64,000 bases of DNA, from contig NZ_AUGZ01000013.1 in the NCBI RefSeq assembly GCF_000422925.1, forward strand, positions 1 through 64,000, written 5' to 3'. A model generated the notes under the pieces. That model did no database searches. It was not told the DNA's origin and saw nothing but the letters and a program-made list of their open reading frames with translations. The DNA is from Paludibacterium yongneupense DSM 18731 (GTDB taxonomy: Bacteria; Pseudomonadota; Gammaproteobacteria; Burkholderiales; Chromobacteriaceae). Made by a program: the position numbers and the translations under genes. This document shows, one piece after another, positions 19,793 through 28,200 of this stretch (position 1 is the stretch's first letter; every line of letters begins with the position of its first letter).

Positions 19793-19822
19793 TTGACACC
19801 TTTCACGTGTGCTTAGCATAAT
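19793..19822 (+). promoter_or_regulatory. Sigma70 promoter of the first amino-acid-binding lipoprotein gene
   Basis: A perfect -35 TTGACA (19793-19798) is followed by 18 bases and CATAAT (19817-19822). The same spacing and hexamers recur upstream of the tandem copy at 21386-21415. Confidence 0.7.
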
Positions 19823-19910
19823 CAAAACGGCTCGCACTTATTCCATAAGAATGATTTGTGAGCCACATAGAGATCGCCAAGCCAGCTTTGGATAAAAACA
19901 GGGGAACAGT

Positions 19911-21110
19911 ATGAACAAGTATGCTCGTCTCAGCTTGATTGCAGCGGCGGCCATCACCATGGTCGCATGTGGAAAGAAGGATGACGCTCAACCCGCCGCC
20001 GCAGACGCTTCCGCCGCTGGCGCTCAAGCCGCCTCCGACGTCACGGTTGTGAAAATCGGTCAGGTCTCGCCGATGACAGGCCCGATCTCGCATCTGGGCA
20101 AGGACAACGAATTCGGCGCCAAACTCGCCATTGCCGACCTGAACAGCGAAGGCGTGGAAATCGGCGGCAAGAAAGTCAAATTCGAACTGGTTTCCGAAGA
20201 TGACCAGGGCGACCCGAAAATCGGCACCCAGGTCGCGCAACGCCTGGTCGATGCCGGTGTTGCCGGCGTCGTGGGCCACCTGAACTCCGGGACCACCATC
20301 CCGGCGTCCAAGATCTACTCCGATGCAGGTCTGCCGCAGATTTCCCCGTCGGCAACCAACCCCGACTACACCAAGCAGGGCTTCAAGACCACCTTCCGCG
20401 TCATCGCCAACGATGTGCAGCAGGGTACCGCGCTCGGCGACTTTGCCGTCGATGTGATCAAGGCCAAGAAGATCGCGATCATCGACGACCGTACCGCCTA
20501 TGGCCAGGGTCTGGCCGACGAGTTCGAAAAAGCGGTCAAGGCCAAGGGTGGCACCGTGGTCAAGCGTGAGTTCACCACGAACACCGCGACCGATTTCAAT
20601 GCCATTCTGACCTCGATCAAGTCGGCCAGGCCCGACGCGGTATTCTACGGCGGCATGGACGCACAAGCCGGCCCGCTGACCAAGCAGATGGATCGTCTTG
20701 GCATCAAGGCCAAGCTGATCAGCGGCGACGGTGCGCAAACGCCTGAGTTCATCAAGCTCGCCGGCGATGCCGCCGAAGGCCAGTACGCTTCGACCTGCGG
20801 CGTTCCGCGCGACAAGATGCCGGGCTTTGCCGCTTTCGACGCCAAGTTCAAGAAGGCATTCAATACCGAGATCCAGGTTTACGCTCCGTACGAATACGAC
20901 GCGGTACGCGTGCTGGTCGATGCCATGAAACGCGCCAAGTCGGCCGATCCGAAGGTCTACCTGCCCGAAGTCGGCAAGACCGACTACGATGGCGTGACCG
21001 GCAAGATCGCCTTCGACGACAAGGGCGACATCAAGAATGGCGCCGTTACCGTGTATCAGGTCAAGGGCGGCAAGTGGGTGCCGGTCTCGACTGTTGGCGG
21101 CCCCAAGTAA
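19911..21110 (+). CDS. Branched-chain amino acid ABC transporter substrate-binding lipoprotein (copy 1)
   Basis: This 399-residue periplasmic binding protein of the LivJ/LivK (Leu/Ile/Val-binding) type has a signal peptide ending in ITMVACGKK, a lipobox-like cleavage before Cys, so it is probably a lipoprotein. An Ala/Asp-rich linker leads to the two-lobe receptor (VVKIGQVSPMTGPISHLGKD, ELVSEDDQGDPKIGT, GVVGHLNSGTTIPASKIYSD, AIIDDRTAYGQGLADEFEKA). The ATG has GGGGAA upstream. No permease or ATPase genes are adjacent, so it must serve a transporter encoded elsewhere. A close paralogue follows directly downstream. Confidence 0.93.
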   Translation: MNKYARLSLIAAAAITMVACGKKDDAQPAAADASAAGAQAASDVTVVKIGQVSPMTGPISHLGKDNEFGAKLAIADLNSEGVEIGGKKVKFELVSEDDQGDPKIGTQVAQRLVDAGVAGVVGHLNSGTTIPASKIYSDAGLPQISPSATNPDYTKQGFKTTFRVIANDVQQGTALGDFAVDVIKAKKIAIIDDRTAYGQGLADEFEKAVKAKGGTVVKREFTTNTATDFNAILTSIKSARPDAVFYGGMDAQAGPLTKQMDRLGIKAKLISGDGAQTPEFIKLAGDAAEGQYASTCGVPRDKMPGFAAFDAKFKKAFNTEIQVYAPYEYDAVRVLVDAMKRAKSADPKVYLPEVGKTDYDGVTGKIAFDDKGDIKNGAVTVYQVKGGKWVPVSTVGGPK

Positions 21111-21137
21111 GTCGGGTCTGCAGTCCCGTATCGAACG

Positions 21138-21166
21138 AACCGCCGGTGCGCAGCCGGCGGTTTTTT
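21138..21166 (+). terminator. Intrinsic terminator after binding protein copy 1
   Basis: AACCGCCGG and CCGGCGGTT pair around a 7-base loop and are followed by TTTTTT (21161-21166). This is a classic Rho-independent terminator 27 bases behind the stop. Confidence 0.9.
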
Positions 21167-21385
21167 CTTGGCGCCGCGCCAGAAAATATTGATGTAACTC
21201 AACTCCGTGCCCCGCGGACGAATGGCACGCCAATGCACCCGTATGGCGCACGTCAGGCTCCGAAAGAGTGCCGACGCGACAAAAACCGGAGCTCTCCGCC
21301 CCAAGCCGGGGCGCAACCCGACAGAATCCTTAAAAGACCGATAAAACAAGGCGCTAGCCAGCGTCCTCCGCACCGCCTCACCCCG
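21167..21385. other. Non-coding spacer between the tandem binding-protein genes
   Basis: The spacer between the terminator of copy 1 and the promoter of copy 2 contains no frame with protein-like translation and no recognisable RNA. With the promoter and leader, the gene-free interval reaches 21491. Confidence 0.5.
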
Positions 21386-21415
21386 TTGACATCACGCCCC
21401 CGGTGAAATCATAAT
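21386..21415 (+). promoter_or_regulatory. Sigma70 promoter of the second amino-acid-binding lipoprotein gene
   Basis: TTGACA (21386-21391), an 18-base spacer and CATAAT (21410-21415). The hexamers and spacing are identical to those upstream of copy 1, so the promoter appears to have been duplicated with the gene. Confidence 0.7.
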
Positions 21416-21491
21416 CAGCCCGCTGAACCGTTAGCCCATAAGAATATTACGGTACACCGAGATCATTACGACACATTTGGATGGCATATCA

Positions 21492-22667
21492 ATGAACAAA
21501 TTCACGCGTCTCAGCCTTCTGTCGGCCACGGCCATCGCTCTGGCCGCTTGCGGCAAGCACCAATCCGCCGACGGCAGCACGGCATCAGGCGATGCTACGG
21601 TTGTGAAAATAGGCCAGGTTTCGCCCTTGACCGGCCCGATCTCCCATCTTGGTAAAGACAACGAGTATGGCGCCAAGCTCGCCATCGCCGATCTGAACAG
21701 CGAAGGCGTAGAAATCGGCGGCAAGAAAATCAAGTTCGAACTGGTGTCGGAAGACGATCAAGGCGACCCGAAAATGGGAACCGAAGTGGCGCAGCGCCTG
21801 GTTGATGCCGGTGTTGTCGGCGTCATCGGCCACCTGAACTCGGGCACGTCCATTCCCGCATCCAAGATCTACTCCGACGCCGGCATTCCGCAGATCACGC
21901 CGGCGGCGACCAACCCCGCGTTCACCACCCAGGGCTACAAGACCACTTTCCGCGACATCGCCAATGACGTGCAGCAAGGCGCCGCCCTCGGCGACTTCAT
22001 CGTGCATACCCTCAAGGCCAAGACCGTCGCCATCGTCGACGACCGCACCGCCTACGGACAGGGTCTGGCCGATCAGGTCGAGAAGGCGATCAAGGCCAAC
22101 GGCGGTCAGGTGGTGAAGCGTGAATTCACGACCAACACCGCTACCGACTTCAGCGCGATCCTGACCTCGATCAAGAGCGTGAAACCCGATGTCGTCTTCT
22201 TCGGCGGCGAAGACTCGCAAGGCGGCCCGCTGGCCAAGCAGATGAAGTTGCTGGGCCTGAGTGCCACGTATATCAGCGACGACGGTTCGCAGACCCCGGA
22301 GTTCATCAAACTGGCCGGCAGCGCGTCCGAAGGGCAGTTCGCGTCCAGCTGCGGCTTGTCGCATGAAAAGATGCCGGGCTTCGCCGCCTTCAACGACAAA
22401 TTCAAGAAGGCGTTCAATACCGAGATCCAGACCTATGCGCCCTACGAGTACGATGCGGTCCGCATTCTGGTGGAAGCCATGAAGCGCGCCAAGTCGACCG
22501 ACCCCAAAGTCTATCTGGCCGAAGTCGGCAAGACCGACTACAAGGGCGTGACCGGCAATATCGCCTTCGATGCCAAGGGCGATATCAAAAATGGCTCGGT
22601 CACCATCTATCAGGTCAAGGGCGGCAAGTGGGTGCCGGTCTCGACCGTGGGTGGCGACGGCAAATGA
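21492..22667 (+). CDS. Branched-chain amino acid ABC transporter substrate-binding lipoprotein (copy 2)
   Basis: This 391-residue paralogue of the preceding gene is identical at most positions by eye (VVKIGQVSPLTGPISHLGKD, ELVSEDDQGDPKMGT, IVDDRTAYGQGLADQVEKAI, GFAAFNDKFKKAFNTEIQTY). The signal peptide ends in a standard lipobox, LAACGKH. The linker behind the Cys is shorter than in copy 1. I chose the ATG at 21492 (MNKFTRLS), matching copy 1; the upstream in-frame ATG at 21477 is less likely. Differences cluster in the ligand-facing middle part, so the two may differ in specificity. No transporter membrane genes are nearby. Confidence 0.93.
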   Translation: MNKFTRLSLLSATAIALAACGKHQSADGSTASGDATVVKIGQVSPLTGPISHLGKDNEYGAKLAIADLNSEGVEIGGKKIKFELVSEDDQGDPKMGTEVAQRLVDAGVVGVIGHLNSGTSIPASKIYSDAGIPQITPAATNPAFTTQGYKTTFRDIANDVQQGAALGDFIVHTLKAKTVAIVDDRTAYGQGLADQVEKAIKANGGQVVKREFTTNTATDFSAILTSIKSVKPDVVFFGGEDSQGGPLAKQMKLLGLSATYISDDGSQTPEFIKLAGSASEGQFASSCGLSHEKMPGFAAFNDKFKKAFNTEIQTYAPYEYDAVRILVEAMKRAKSTDPKVYLAEVGKTDYKGVTGNIAFDAKGDIKNGSVTIYQVKGGKWVPVSTVGGDGK

Positions 22668-22687
22668 TCGCGGCGTGACGGTCGCTG

Positions 22688-22715
22688 AAAAAACCCGGGC
22701 CTGCCCGGGTTTTTT
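22688..22715. terminator. Bidirectional terminator between binding protein copy 2 and hypB
   Basis: AAAAAACCCGGGC and GCCCGGGTTTTTT form a perfect 13-bp inverted repeat with a 2-base loop. The A and T tracts allow termination from both sides. It marks the left boundary of the hydrogenase/aldehyde island. Confidence 0.9.
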
Positions 22716-22733
22716 CTTGGATGAGACCGGCGC

Positions 22734-23468
22734 TTACCGGGCGGCGACGCGCCTGGCATCGACCCGGGCAAGCAACCAGTTTATCCAGCCGGCAATGCCT
22801 GCTCCGGTCTTGGCCGATAGTTCGAAGACAGGCAGCCCGCCGCTCACGGTCTCGATTGCGGCGCGGGCGCGTGCAACGTCGAATTCTTCGATATAGGGCA
22901 GCAGATCGGTCTTGGTGATGACGACCCGGTCTGCCGCGCGAACCATCACCGGATATTTGGCCGGTTTGTCGTCGCCTTCGGTTACCGATAGCAACAGTAC
23001 ATTGCAGTGCTGGCCGATGTCGAAATTGGCGGGACAGACCAGGTTGCCGACGTTCTCGATGAACAGAATGTCGACGCCATCGAGATCGAGAGCGTGCAAG
23101 GCGTCGTGCACCATATGAGCGTCAAGATGGCAGGCCATGCCCGTCGTGATTTGCACGGCAGCGACACCATGGCGGCGGATACGCTCGGCATCGTTCTCGG
23201 TTTCCAGGTCGCCTTCGATCACGGCGATGCGTATCGACTCGGGCAAAGCCTTGATCGTCGCTTCGAGCAGGCTGGTTTTGCCGCTGCCCGGCGCCGACAT
23301 CAGATTGATCGCCAGTGTGCCGTGCGAATTGAAATGCGCGCGGTTATGCCCGGCCTGCCTGTCGTTTTCGACCAGCAAATCCTCCAGCACTTCTATCGTC
23401 TGACGCTCGTGCGCCGCTATCAGGTACCGGTTGGCGTCCGTGATCGAACAGCCGCAGTTGTCGCACAT
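22734..23468 (-). CDS. hypB: Hydrogenase nickel incorporation GTPase HypB
   Basis: HypB is the GTPase that delivers Ni to the [NiFe] hydrogenase large subunit together with HypA. The 244-residue protein starts with the high-affinity metal motif CDNCGC. It then shows the P-loop SAPGSGKTSLLE, VIEGDLETENDAERI, the metal-site sequence GMACHLDAHMV, IENVGNLVCPANFD and the G4 motif VVITKTDLL. No His-rich storage stretch is present. It is the last gene of a minus-strand run hypA-moaA-hypB and is divergent from the Coo-type hydrogenase operon it presumably serves. hypCDEF are not in the window. Confidence 0.97.
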   Translation of the reverse strand: MCDNCGCSITDANRYLIAAHERQTIEVLEDLLVENDRQAGHNRAHFNSHGTLAINLMSAPGSGKTSLLEATIKALPESIRIAVIEGDLETENDAERIRRHGVAAVQITTGMACHLDAHMVHDALHALDLDGVDILFIENVGNLVCPANFDIGQHCNVLLLSVTEGDDKPAKYPVMVRAADRVVITKTDLLPYIEEFDVARARAAIETVSGGLPVFELSAKTGAGIAGWINWLLARVDARRVAAR

Positions 23469-23508
23469 GATTCATCCCTCGTTGACTTCACGACGGCTTG
23501 CGCCGCCT

Positions 23509-24546
23509 TCATCCACCCATCTGCCACATGCATCGCACGGGGGCGGCAACAGTGGCAGGGGCGACGGAAAAGCGATGTTCCTCCGGTTTGGACAGAACCG
23601 CCGCCACGATGGCGGCATCGACGGCGGCCTCGCTGCCGTTCTCGCGCAGCAGACGGCGCAAATCGATGCCGTCGCCATGTGCAAGGCAGGGCACCAGCAC
23701 ACCGGAGCAACTCAGTCTGATCCGGTTGCATTCACGGCAGAAACCATGGCTGATCGCCGCGATGAAGCCGAGCCGTCGGCCGGTGGCGGCGACACGGACA
23801 TACTCGGCCGGTCCGCCGCTGCGCCAGCTCAAGGGTTCCAGCCGCCAGTGCGCTTCGAGCCGACGGCGTACGCGGTCAAGCGGCAGAAACCGCTGCTGGG
23901 GGCGAGCGGTGCCGGCACCGATGGGCATCAACTCGATCAGTGCCATATCGCAGTCATGTTCGCCGCACCAGGCTAGCAGGGTGTCGTATTCGTCTTCGTT
24001 GATGCCGCCGAGAGCGACCGTATTGACCCGCACGGCGATGCCGCTCGCGCGGGCGGCGTCGATGCCGGCCACGACCCGCTCCAGACCGTCGAAGCCGGTA
24101 AGCGCGCGAAACCTATCGCGATCGAGCGTGTCGAGCGAAACATTGATTCGGCGTACGCCCGCCCGGGCGAGGCCGGCGGCGAATTTCGGCAGCAGCAGAC
24201 CATTGGTGGTCAATGTCAGCTCATCGAAGCCGCCGTCGGCCAGACGCCGCCCGAGTCCTTCAACCAGGTTCATGATCCCCGACCGGGCGAACGGTTCGCC
24301 GCCGGTCAGACGCAGCTTGCGCACACCGAGACGGATGAAGGTCTGGCACAGCGCATCCAGTTCTTCCAGGCTCAGCACATCCGCCTTGGGCAAGAAAGTC
24401 ACATCCCGCCGCATGCAATAGCTGCAGCGCAGATTGCAGCGATCGGTCACAGACAGTCGCAGATAGTCGATGACGCGGCCGAAAGAATCCGTCAGCCGCA
24501 TGCGTGCAGGCAGGGAGGAAGAAGCCGGGCATTCGCGTTTCATCAT
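23509..24546 (-). CDS. moaA: GTP 3',8-cyclase MoaA (molybdopterin synthesis)
   Basis: MoaA is the radical SAM enzyme that converts GTP to 3',8-cyclo-GTP, the first step of molybdenum/tungsten pyranopterin synthesis. The 345-residue protein has the N-terminal SAM cluster motif CNLRCSYC, LRLTGGEPFAR, the GTP-side cluster Cys in GFCRECNRIRLSCSG with a third Cys in LVPCLAHGD, and the essential C-terminal Gly-Gly. A second ATG one codon in is possible. Its position between hypA and hypB is unusual and fits the molybdenum and tungsten enzymes encoded on the other side of the hydrogenase operon. Confidence 0.96.
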   Translation of the reverse strand: MMKRECPASSSLPARMRLTDSFGRVIDYLRLSVTDRCNLRCSYCMRRDVTFLPKADVLSLEELDALCQTFIRLGVRKLRLTGGEPFARSGIMNLVEGLGRRLADGGFDELTLTTNGLLLPKFAAGLARAGVRRINVSLDTLDRDRFRALTGFDGLERVVAGIDAARASGIAVRVNTVALGGINEDEYDTLLAWCGEHDCDMALIELMPIGAGTARPQQRFLPLDRVRRRLEAHWRLEPLSWRSGGPAEYVRVAATGRRLGFIAAISHGFCRECNRIRLSCSGVLVPCLAHGDGIDLRRLLRENGSEAAVDAAIVAAVLSKPEEHRFSVAPATVAAPVRCMWQMGG

Positions 24547-24687
24547 CGAGCTCCGCGGGTCGCGGCAAGGAGCATGCGCCCCTGCCTGTTACCGCAGTAT
24601 TCGCACACGCCATGGGCAGAACAAGGGATAGACAGCGAGATGCGCAGCGCTGTGTCAAATCGTGACAGAGGACATGCCGGGGGATGA

Positions 24688-25062
24688 TCAGTCCGCGGTA
24701 GCCGAAGCGGCGGGGTCGTCCTTCGCCGCCTCGAAGCTTTCTATATACAGTTCCCGCCCGCTGAGGACATCGACATCGCCCGAAGCGCACGCAGGGCATG
24801 CGAAGCGGAAGCGCTCCACCTCGAACTCGGTTGCGCACACCTTGCAGCGTGCCCGCACGGCAACGGTATCGATACGCAACTCGGCGCCGTCGGCGATCGT
24901 GTCCTCCGCGAACATCTCGAAGCAGGCGCGCAACTGCGCGGGTTCGACCGCGGCCAGACGGCCGACCTTGAGCGTAACAGCAACGATGCGGCTGATATCG
25001 TGCGCTGCGGCCCTCTGCTCGAGAATGCGCATCAGGCCGGAGACGATGGCTGTTTCATGCAT
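24688..25062 (-). CDS. hypA: Hydrogenase maturation nickel metallochaperone HypA
   Basis: HypA is a small nickel/zinc protein that hands Ni to the hydrogenase large-subunit precursor with HypB. The 124-residue protein begins MHETAIVSGLM, where the N-terminus and His2 bind Ni. Its zinc site is formed by CKVC and CPAC in the C-terminal half. I chose the ATG at 25062 because the family starts there; the frame continues upstream without homology. It is divergent from the cooM start with 220 bp between them, so hydrogenase and maturation genes probably share control. Confidence 0.96.
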   Translation of the reverse strand: MHETAIVSGLMRILEQRAAAHDISRIVAVTLKVGRLAAVEPAQLRACFEMFAEDTIADGAELRIDTVAVRARCKVCATEFEVERFRFACPACASGDVDVLSGRELYIESFEAAKDDPAASATAD

Positions 25063-25282
25063 GGTCCCGACACTAGCAGCCCGCGCCGGTTTTCGCAAAC
25101 CGTCGTTATGACATCGCTGTACCGAATTGACACAAGCCATTTTCAAATCCCGAGTTTGCATGGCGGCAGGACACGCCGACTCCAATACTCCAGTCAAGAA
25201 ATGCATGGCGGTGCCGGAGCGCTTGCGCGCGGCGCCTTTTCCGATAGCGCAATCCAACACGGAACGACAGGAAGCAAAAACC

Positions 25283-28200
25283 ATGACATCCCTGGTTCTA
25301 CTGGGTTCGACCCCAATCGCATGGCTGGGCGCGATTCTCCTGCTGGCAGGGGAAGTCTATGCGCTTTTCTCGCTGAACAATCTGACGCGCTTGATCATCG
25401 TGTCGACCGTAGCCGAACTGGGCTATGTGATACTGGGCATGGGACTGGGCGGCGCCGCGGCCGAGACCGGCGTCTTCATGCATCTGGGATACCAGGCGGT
25501 GATGCGCGGACTCGTGATCGCCAGCGCATACTGGCTGGTCCGGCGCACCGGGTCGACTCAGCTGGAGTCACTGACCGGTAGCGGCAGCCGCATGCCGCTG
25601 GTCACGACCCTGTTCGGGTTCGGCATGTTCTCGGTCATGGGACTGTCGCCATTCAAGGGCTCCTACAGCAAGTTCTTACTGCTGTATGCTGCCATCGAGC
25701 ACGGACAGTGGGCGTTGGCGGCCGTCGGCACCCTGGCCAGTATCGTGGCCGCCTGCTACTACCTCATTGTCATTCAACGCATCTGCCTGGAACCGACCCG
25801 CTTCCCCGTCAGACTGCGCACGGCCCCTATGTGGGTCGCCCCGCTGCTCGCCATTCTGACCGCACTGACCATCGCCATCAGCCTCTGGCCACACCCCTTC
25901 CTGCACCAGGCTGAAGCGCTGGCCGGCGTCGTCGATGCCGCCCGCGTGCCGGAGTTCGAGTCGCCCTGGGCCTTGCTGGTACTCGTGCCCTATATCGGCG
26001 GCTTCGTACTGTATGCCGTCGGGCGCTACTCGCTCCCCGCCCGCGACAATCTGGCCTTGCTGGTGGCAGCGGCGACCGTCGTCATGACCGCCATCGAGCC
26101 GGGGCTGGATCCGGCCTCGCGCTTGTTCGCCCTGCTGTTCGCCACCATCGGTTTTCTGGTCGTGCTGTATTCGCGCGGCTATATGAAGCATGCCCACGCC
26201 AGTCAGCGCTACACCTTCTTCGTCTTTCTGATGACGGGTTCGATGCTGGGTCTGGCCACCGCCCATGAGTTCGGCAATTTCTACGTTTTCTGGGAGCTGA
26301 TGACCTGGACCTCCTACTTCCTGGTGCTGCACGAGCAAACCGCGAAGGCGCTCCGTGCCGGCCGCATCTACTTCCTGATGTGTGCCAGCGGCGCCTATAT
26401 CATGCACTTCGGCATTTTGCTGCTGCATGCACAAACCGGTAGCTTCGAGTTCGCCACGGTGGCCGCGCAGATGAGTCGCATCGACCCGGCAGCCGGTGCG
26501 CTGGCTGCTCTCTGTCTGTTCGTCGGCTTCGCGGTCAAGGCAGGGCTGGTTCCCATGCATGCCTGGCTGCCGCTCGCGCACCCGGAAGCGCCGGCCTCGA
26601 TCTCGGCCCCCCTGTCCGGGATTCTGACCAAGGCCGGCGTGTTCGGCATGGTCAAAGTGCTGTACATCGTCTTCGGCGCGACCGCCCTCGCACGCTTCGC
26701 CGGCCGCGGCATCGATCTCGGAACCGTGATCGTCGTCCTCGGCTGTGCGACCCTGATCTATGGCGAGGTGATGGCGCTGTTGCAGAAAGAGATCAAGCGC
26801 ATGCTGGCGTACTCGACGCTGGCGCAGATAGGCGAGATCGTTGCCGTACTCGGGCTGGGCACCGCCCTGGCGACCAGCGCCGCGCTGCTGCACGCTTCCA
26901 ACCATGCGGTCATGAAAACCCTGCTCTTCTTCGCCGCAGGCGCCTTCATACTGCAAAGCGGGAAACGCCAGATAACCGATCTGGCCGGCCTTGGCCGGAA
27001 GATGCCGTTCAGCGCCGGTTGCTATGCCCTCGCGACCTTCGCCATCATGGGCTTGCCGCCGTTCTCGGGTTTCATCAGCAAGTTCCTGATGATCGCGGCG
27101 GCAGTCAGCGCCGGCCATGTGGAAGTCGCCGCCCTGCTGCTGCTGGGCAGCGTGATCGCGGCCTTCTACTACCTGCGTGTGGTGCGTCTGCTGTTTTTTC
27201 ACCCCTATGCCGGACCCGATGTCCGTGAAGCGCCGCTGTCGATGCTGATCGCCATCGGCACACTGGCAGCGGCCATCCTCGCCGGCGGCATCGTGCCCGG
27301 GCCGCAACTCGACATCGTCCGCGCCATCGGCGACCAGATGGCCGCCCGCGGCGGACTGCTGCCGGTCAGCTTGCCGTCGCTGGTGCTGGACTGGCCGGCC
27401 TCCGCCAGCATCGCCGCGCTCGGAGCGGTCGCGATCTGGCTGCTGGGCAAACGCTCGGCTGTCGCCGCCGGCAGACTGGCCATCGTTGTCATCGCCGCGA
27501 GCTTCCTTGCGGTTATCGCCCAGGCAGGACGCTACGACGGCCTGTCCTTCGCCTTCGCGCTGCTGGTCGCGGGCGTCGGCACGCTCAATATGACCTATGC
27601 CACCGGCTATATGGCGCACGGCCATGCCCAAGCGCGCTTCTACGCCGCCTTCGCGCTCATGATGGCGGGCCTGCTCGGCATGGCCGGCAGCCACGATTTC
27701 TTCAATTTCTTCGCCTTCTGGGAGTTGATGAGCAGCTGGACGCTCTATGTCGCCCTCGTGCATGAGGAGACCGCCGATGCCCGGCGCGAGGCGTTCAAAT
27801 ACTTCATTTTCAACACCGTCGGCGCCTGTTTCATGTTCCTCGGCATCGGCATGCTCGGCGCGGCGGCCGGCAGCTTCGACTTCGCCAGCGTCGCCCGTGC
27901 CGTTGCGCTCATGTCCAAGCTCTGGTTCGGTTGCGCACTCGGGCTGATCCTGCTCGGCATGCTGATGAAAGCCGCCATGCTGCCCTTGCGCATCGACTAT
28001 CAGATGCACCCTGCCACCGCGCCGACGCCGGTCTCGGGTTACATCTCGGCGGTATTGCTCAAGAGCGGCCCCTACGGGGTGATCAAGCTATTCGCCCTGT
28101 TCGGCGGGGCCGCGGCGCTCGCCCGGCTTGGCGCCGTCTCCGGCATGGCGCTGCCGATGTACGCGGTCGCCGTGATCGGCGGCGTCACCCTGCTCTACGC

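Noticed and set aside
25127..25155. TTGACA upstream of cooM as a -35 element
   Set aside because: No acceptable -10 occurs at 16-18 bases downstream.
25195..25225. Possible sigma54 promoter (TGG-N10-GC) upstream of cooM
   Set aside because: Only the GG and GC dinucleotides fit; the flanking TGGCACG and TTGC consensus is absent, and such matches are frequent by chance in GC-rich DNA.
25676..28009. 777-codon open frame on the minus strand inside cooM
   Set aside because: It is the exact antisense of a membrane-protein gene with high GC; the translation is rich in Gln, Gly, Glu, Arg and His without any domain. It is a shadow frame.
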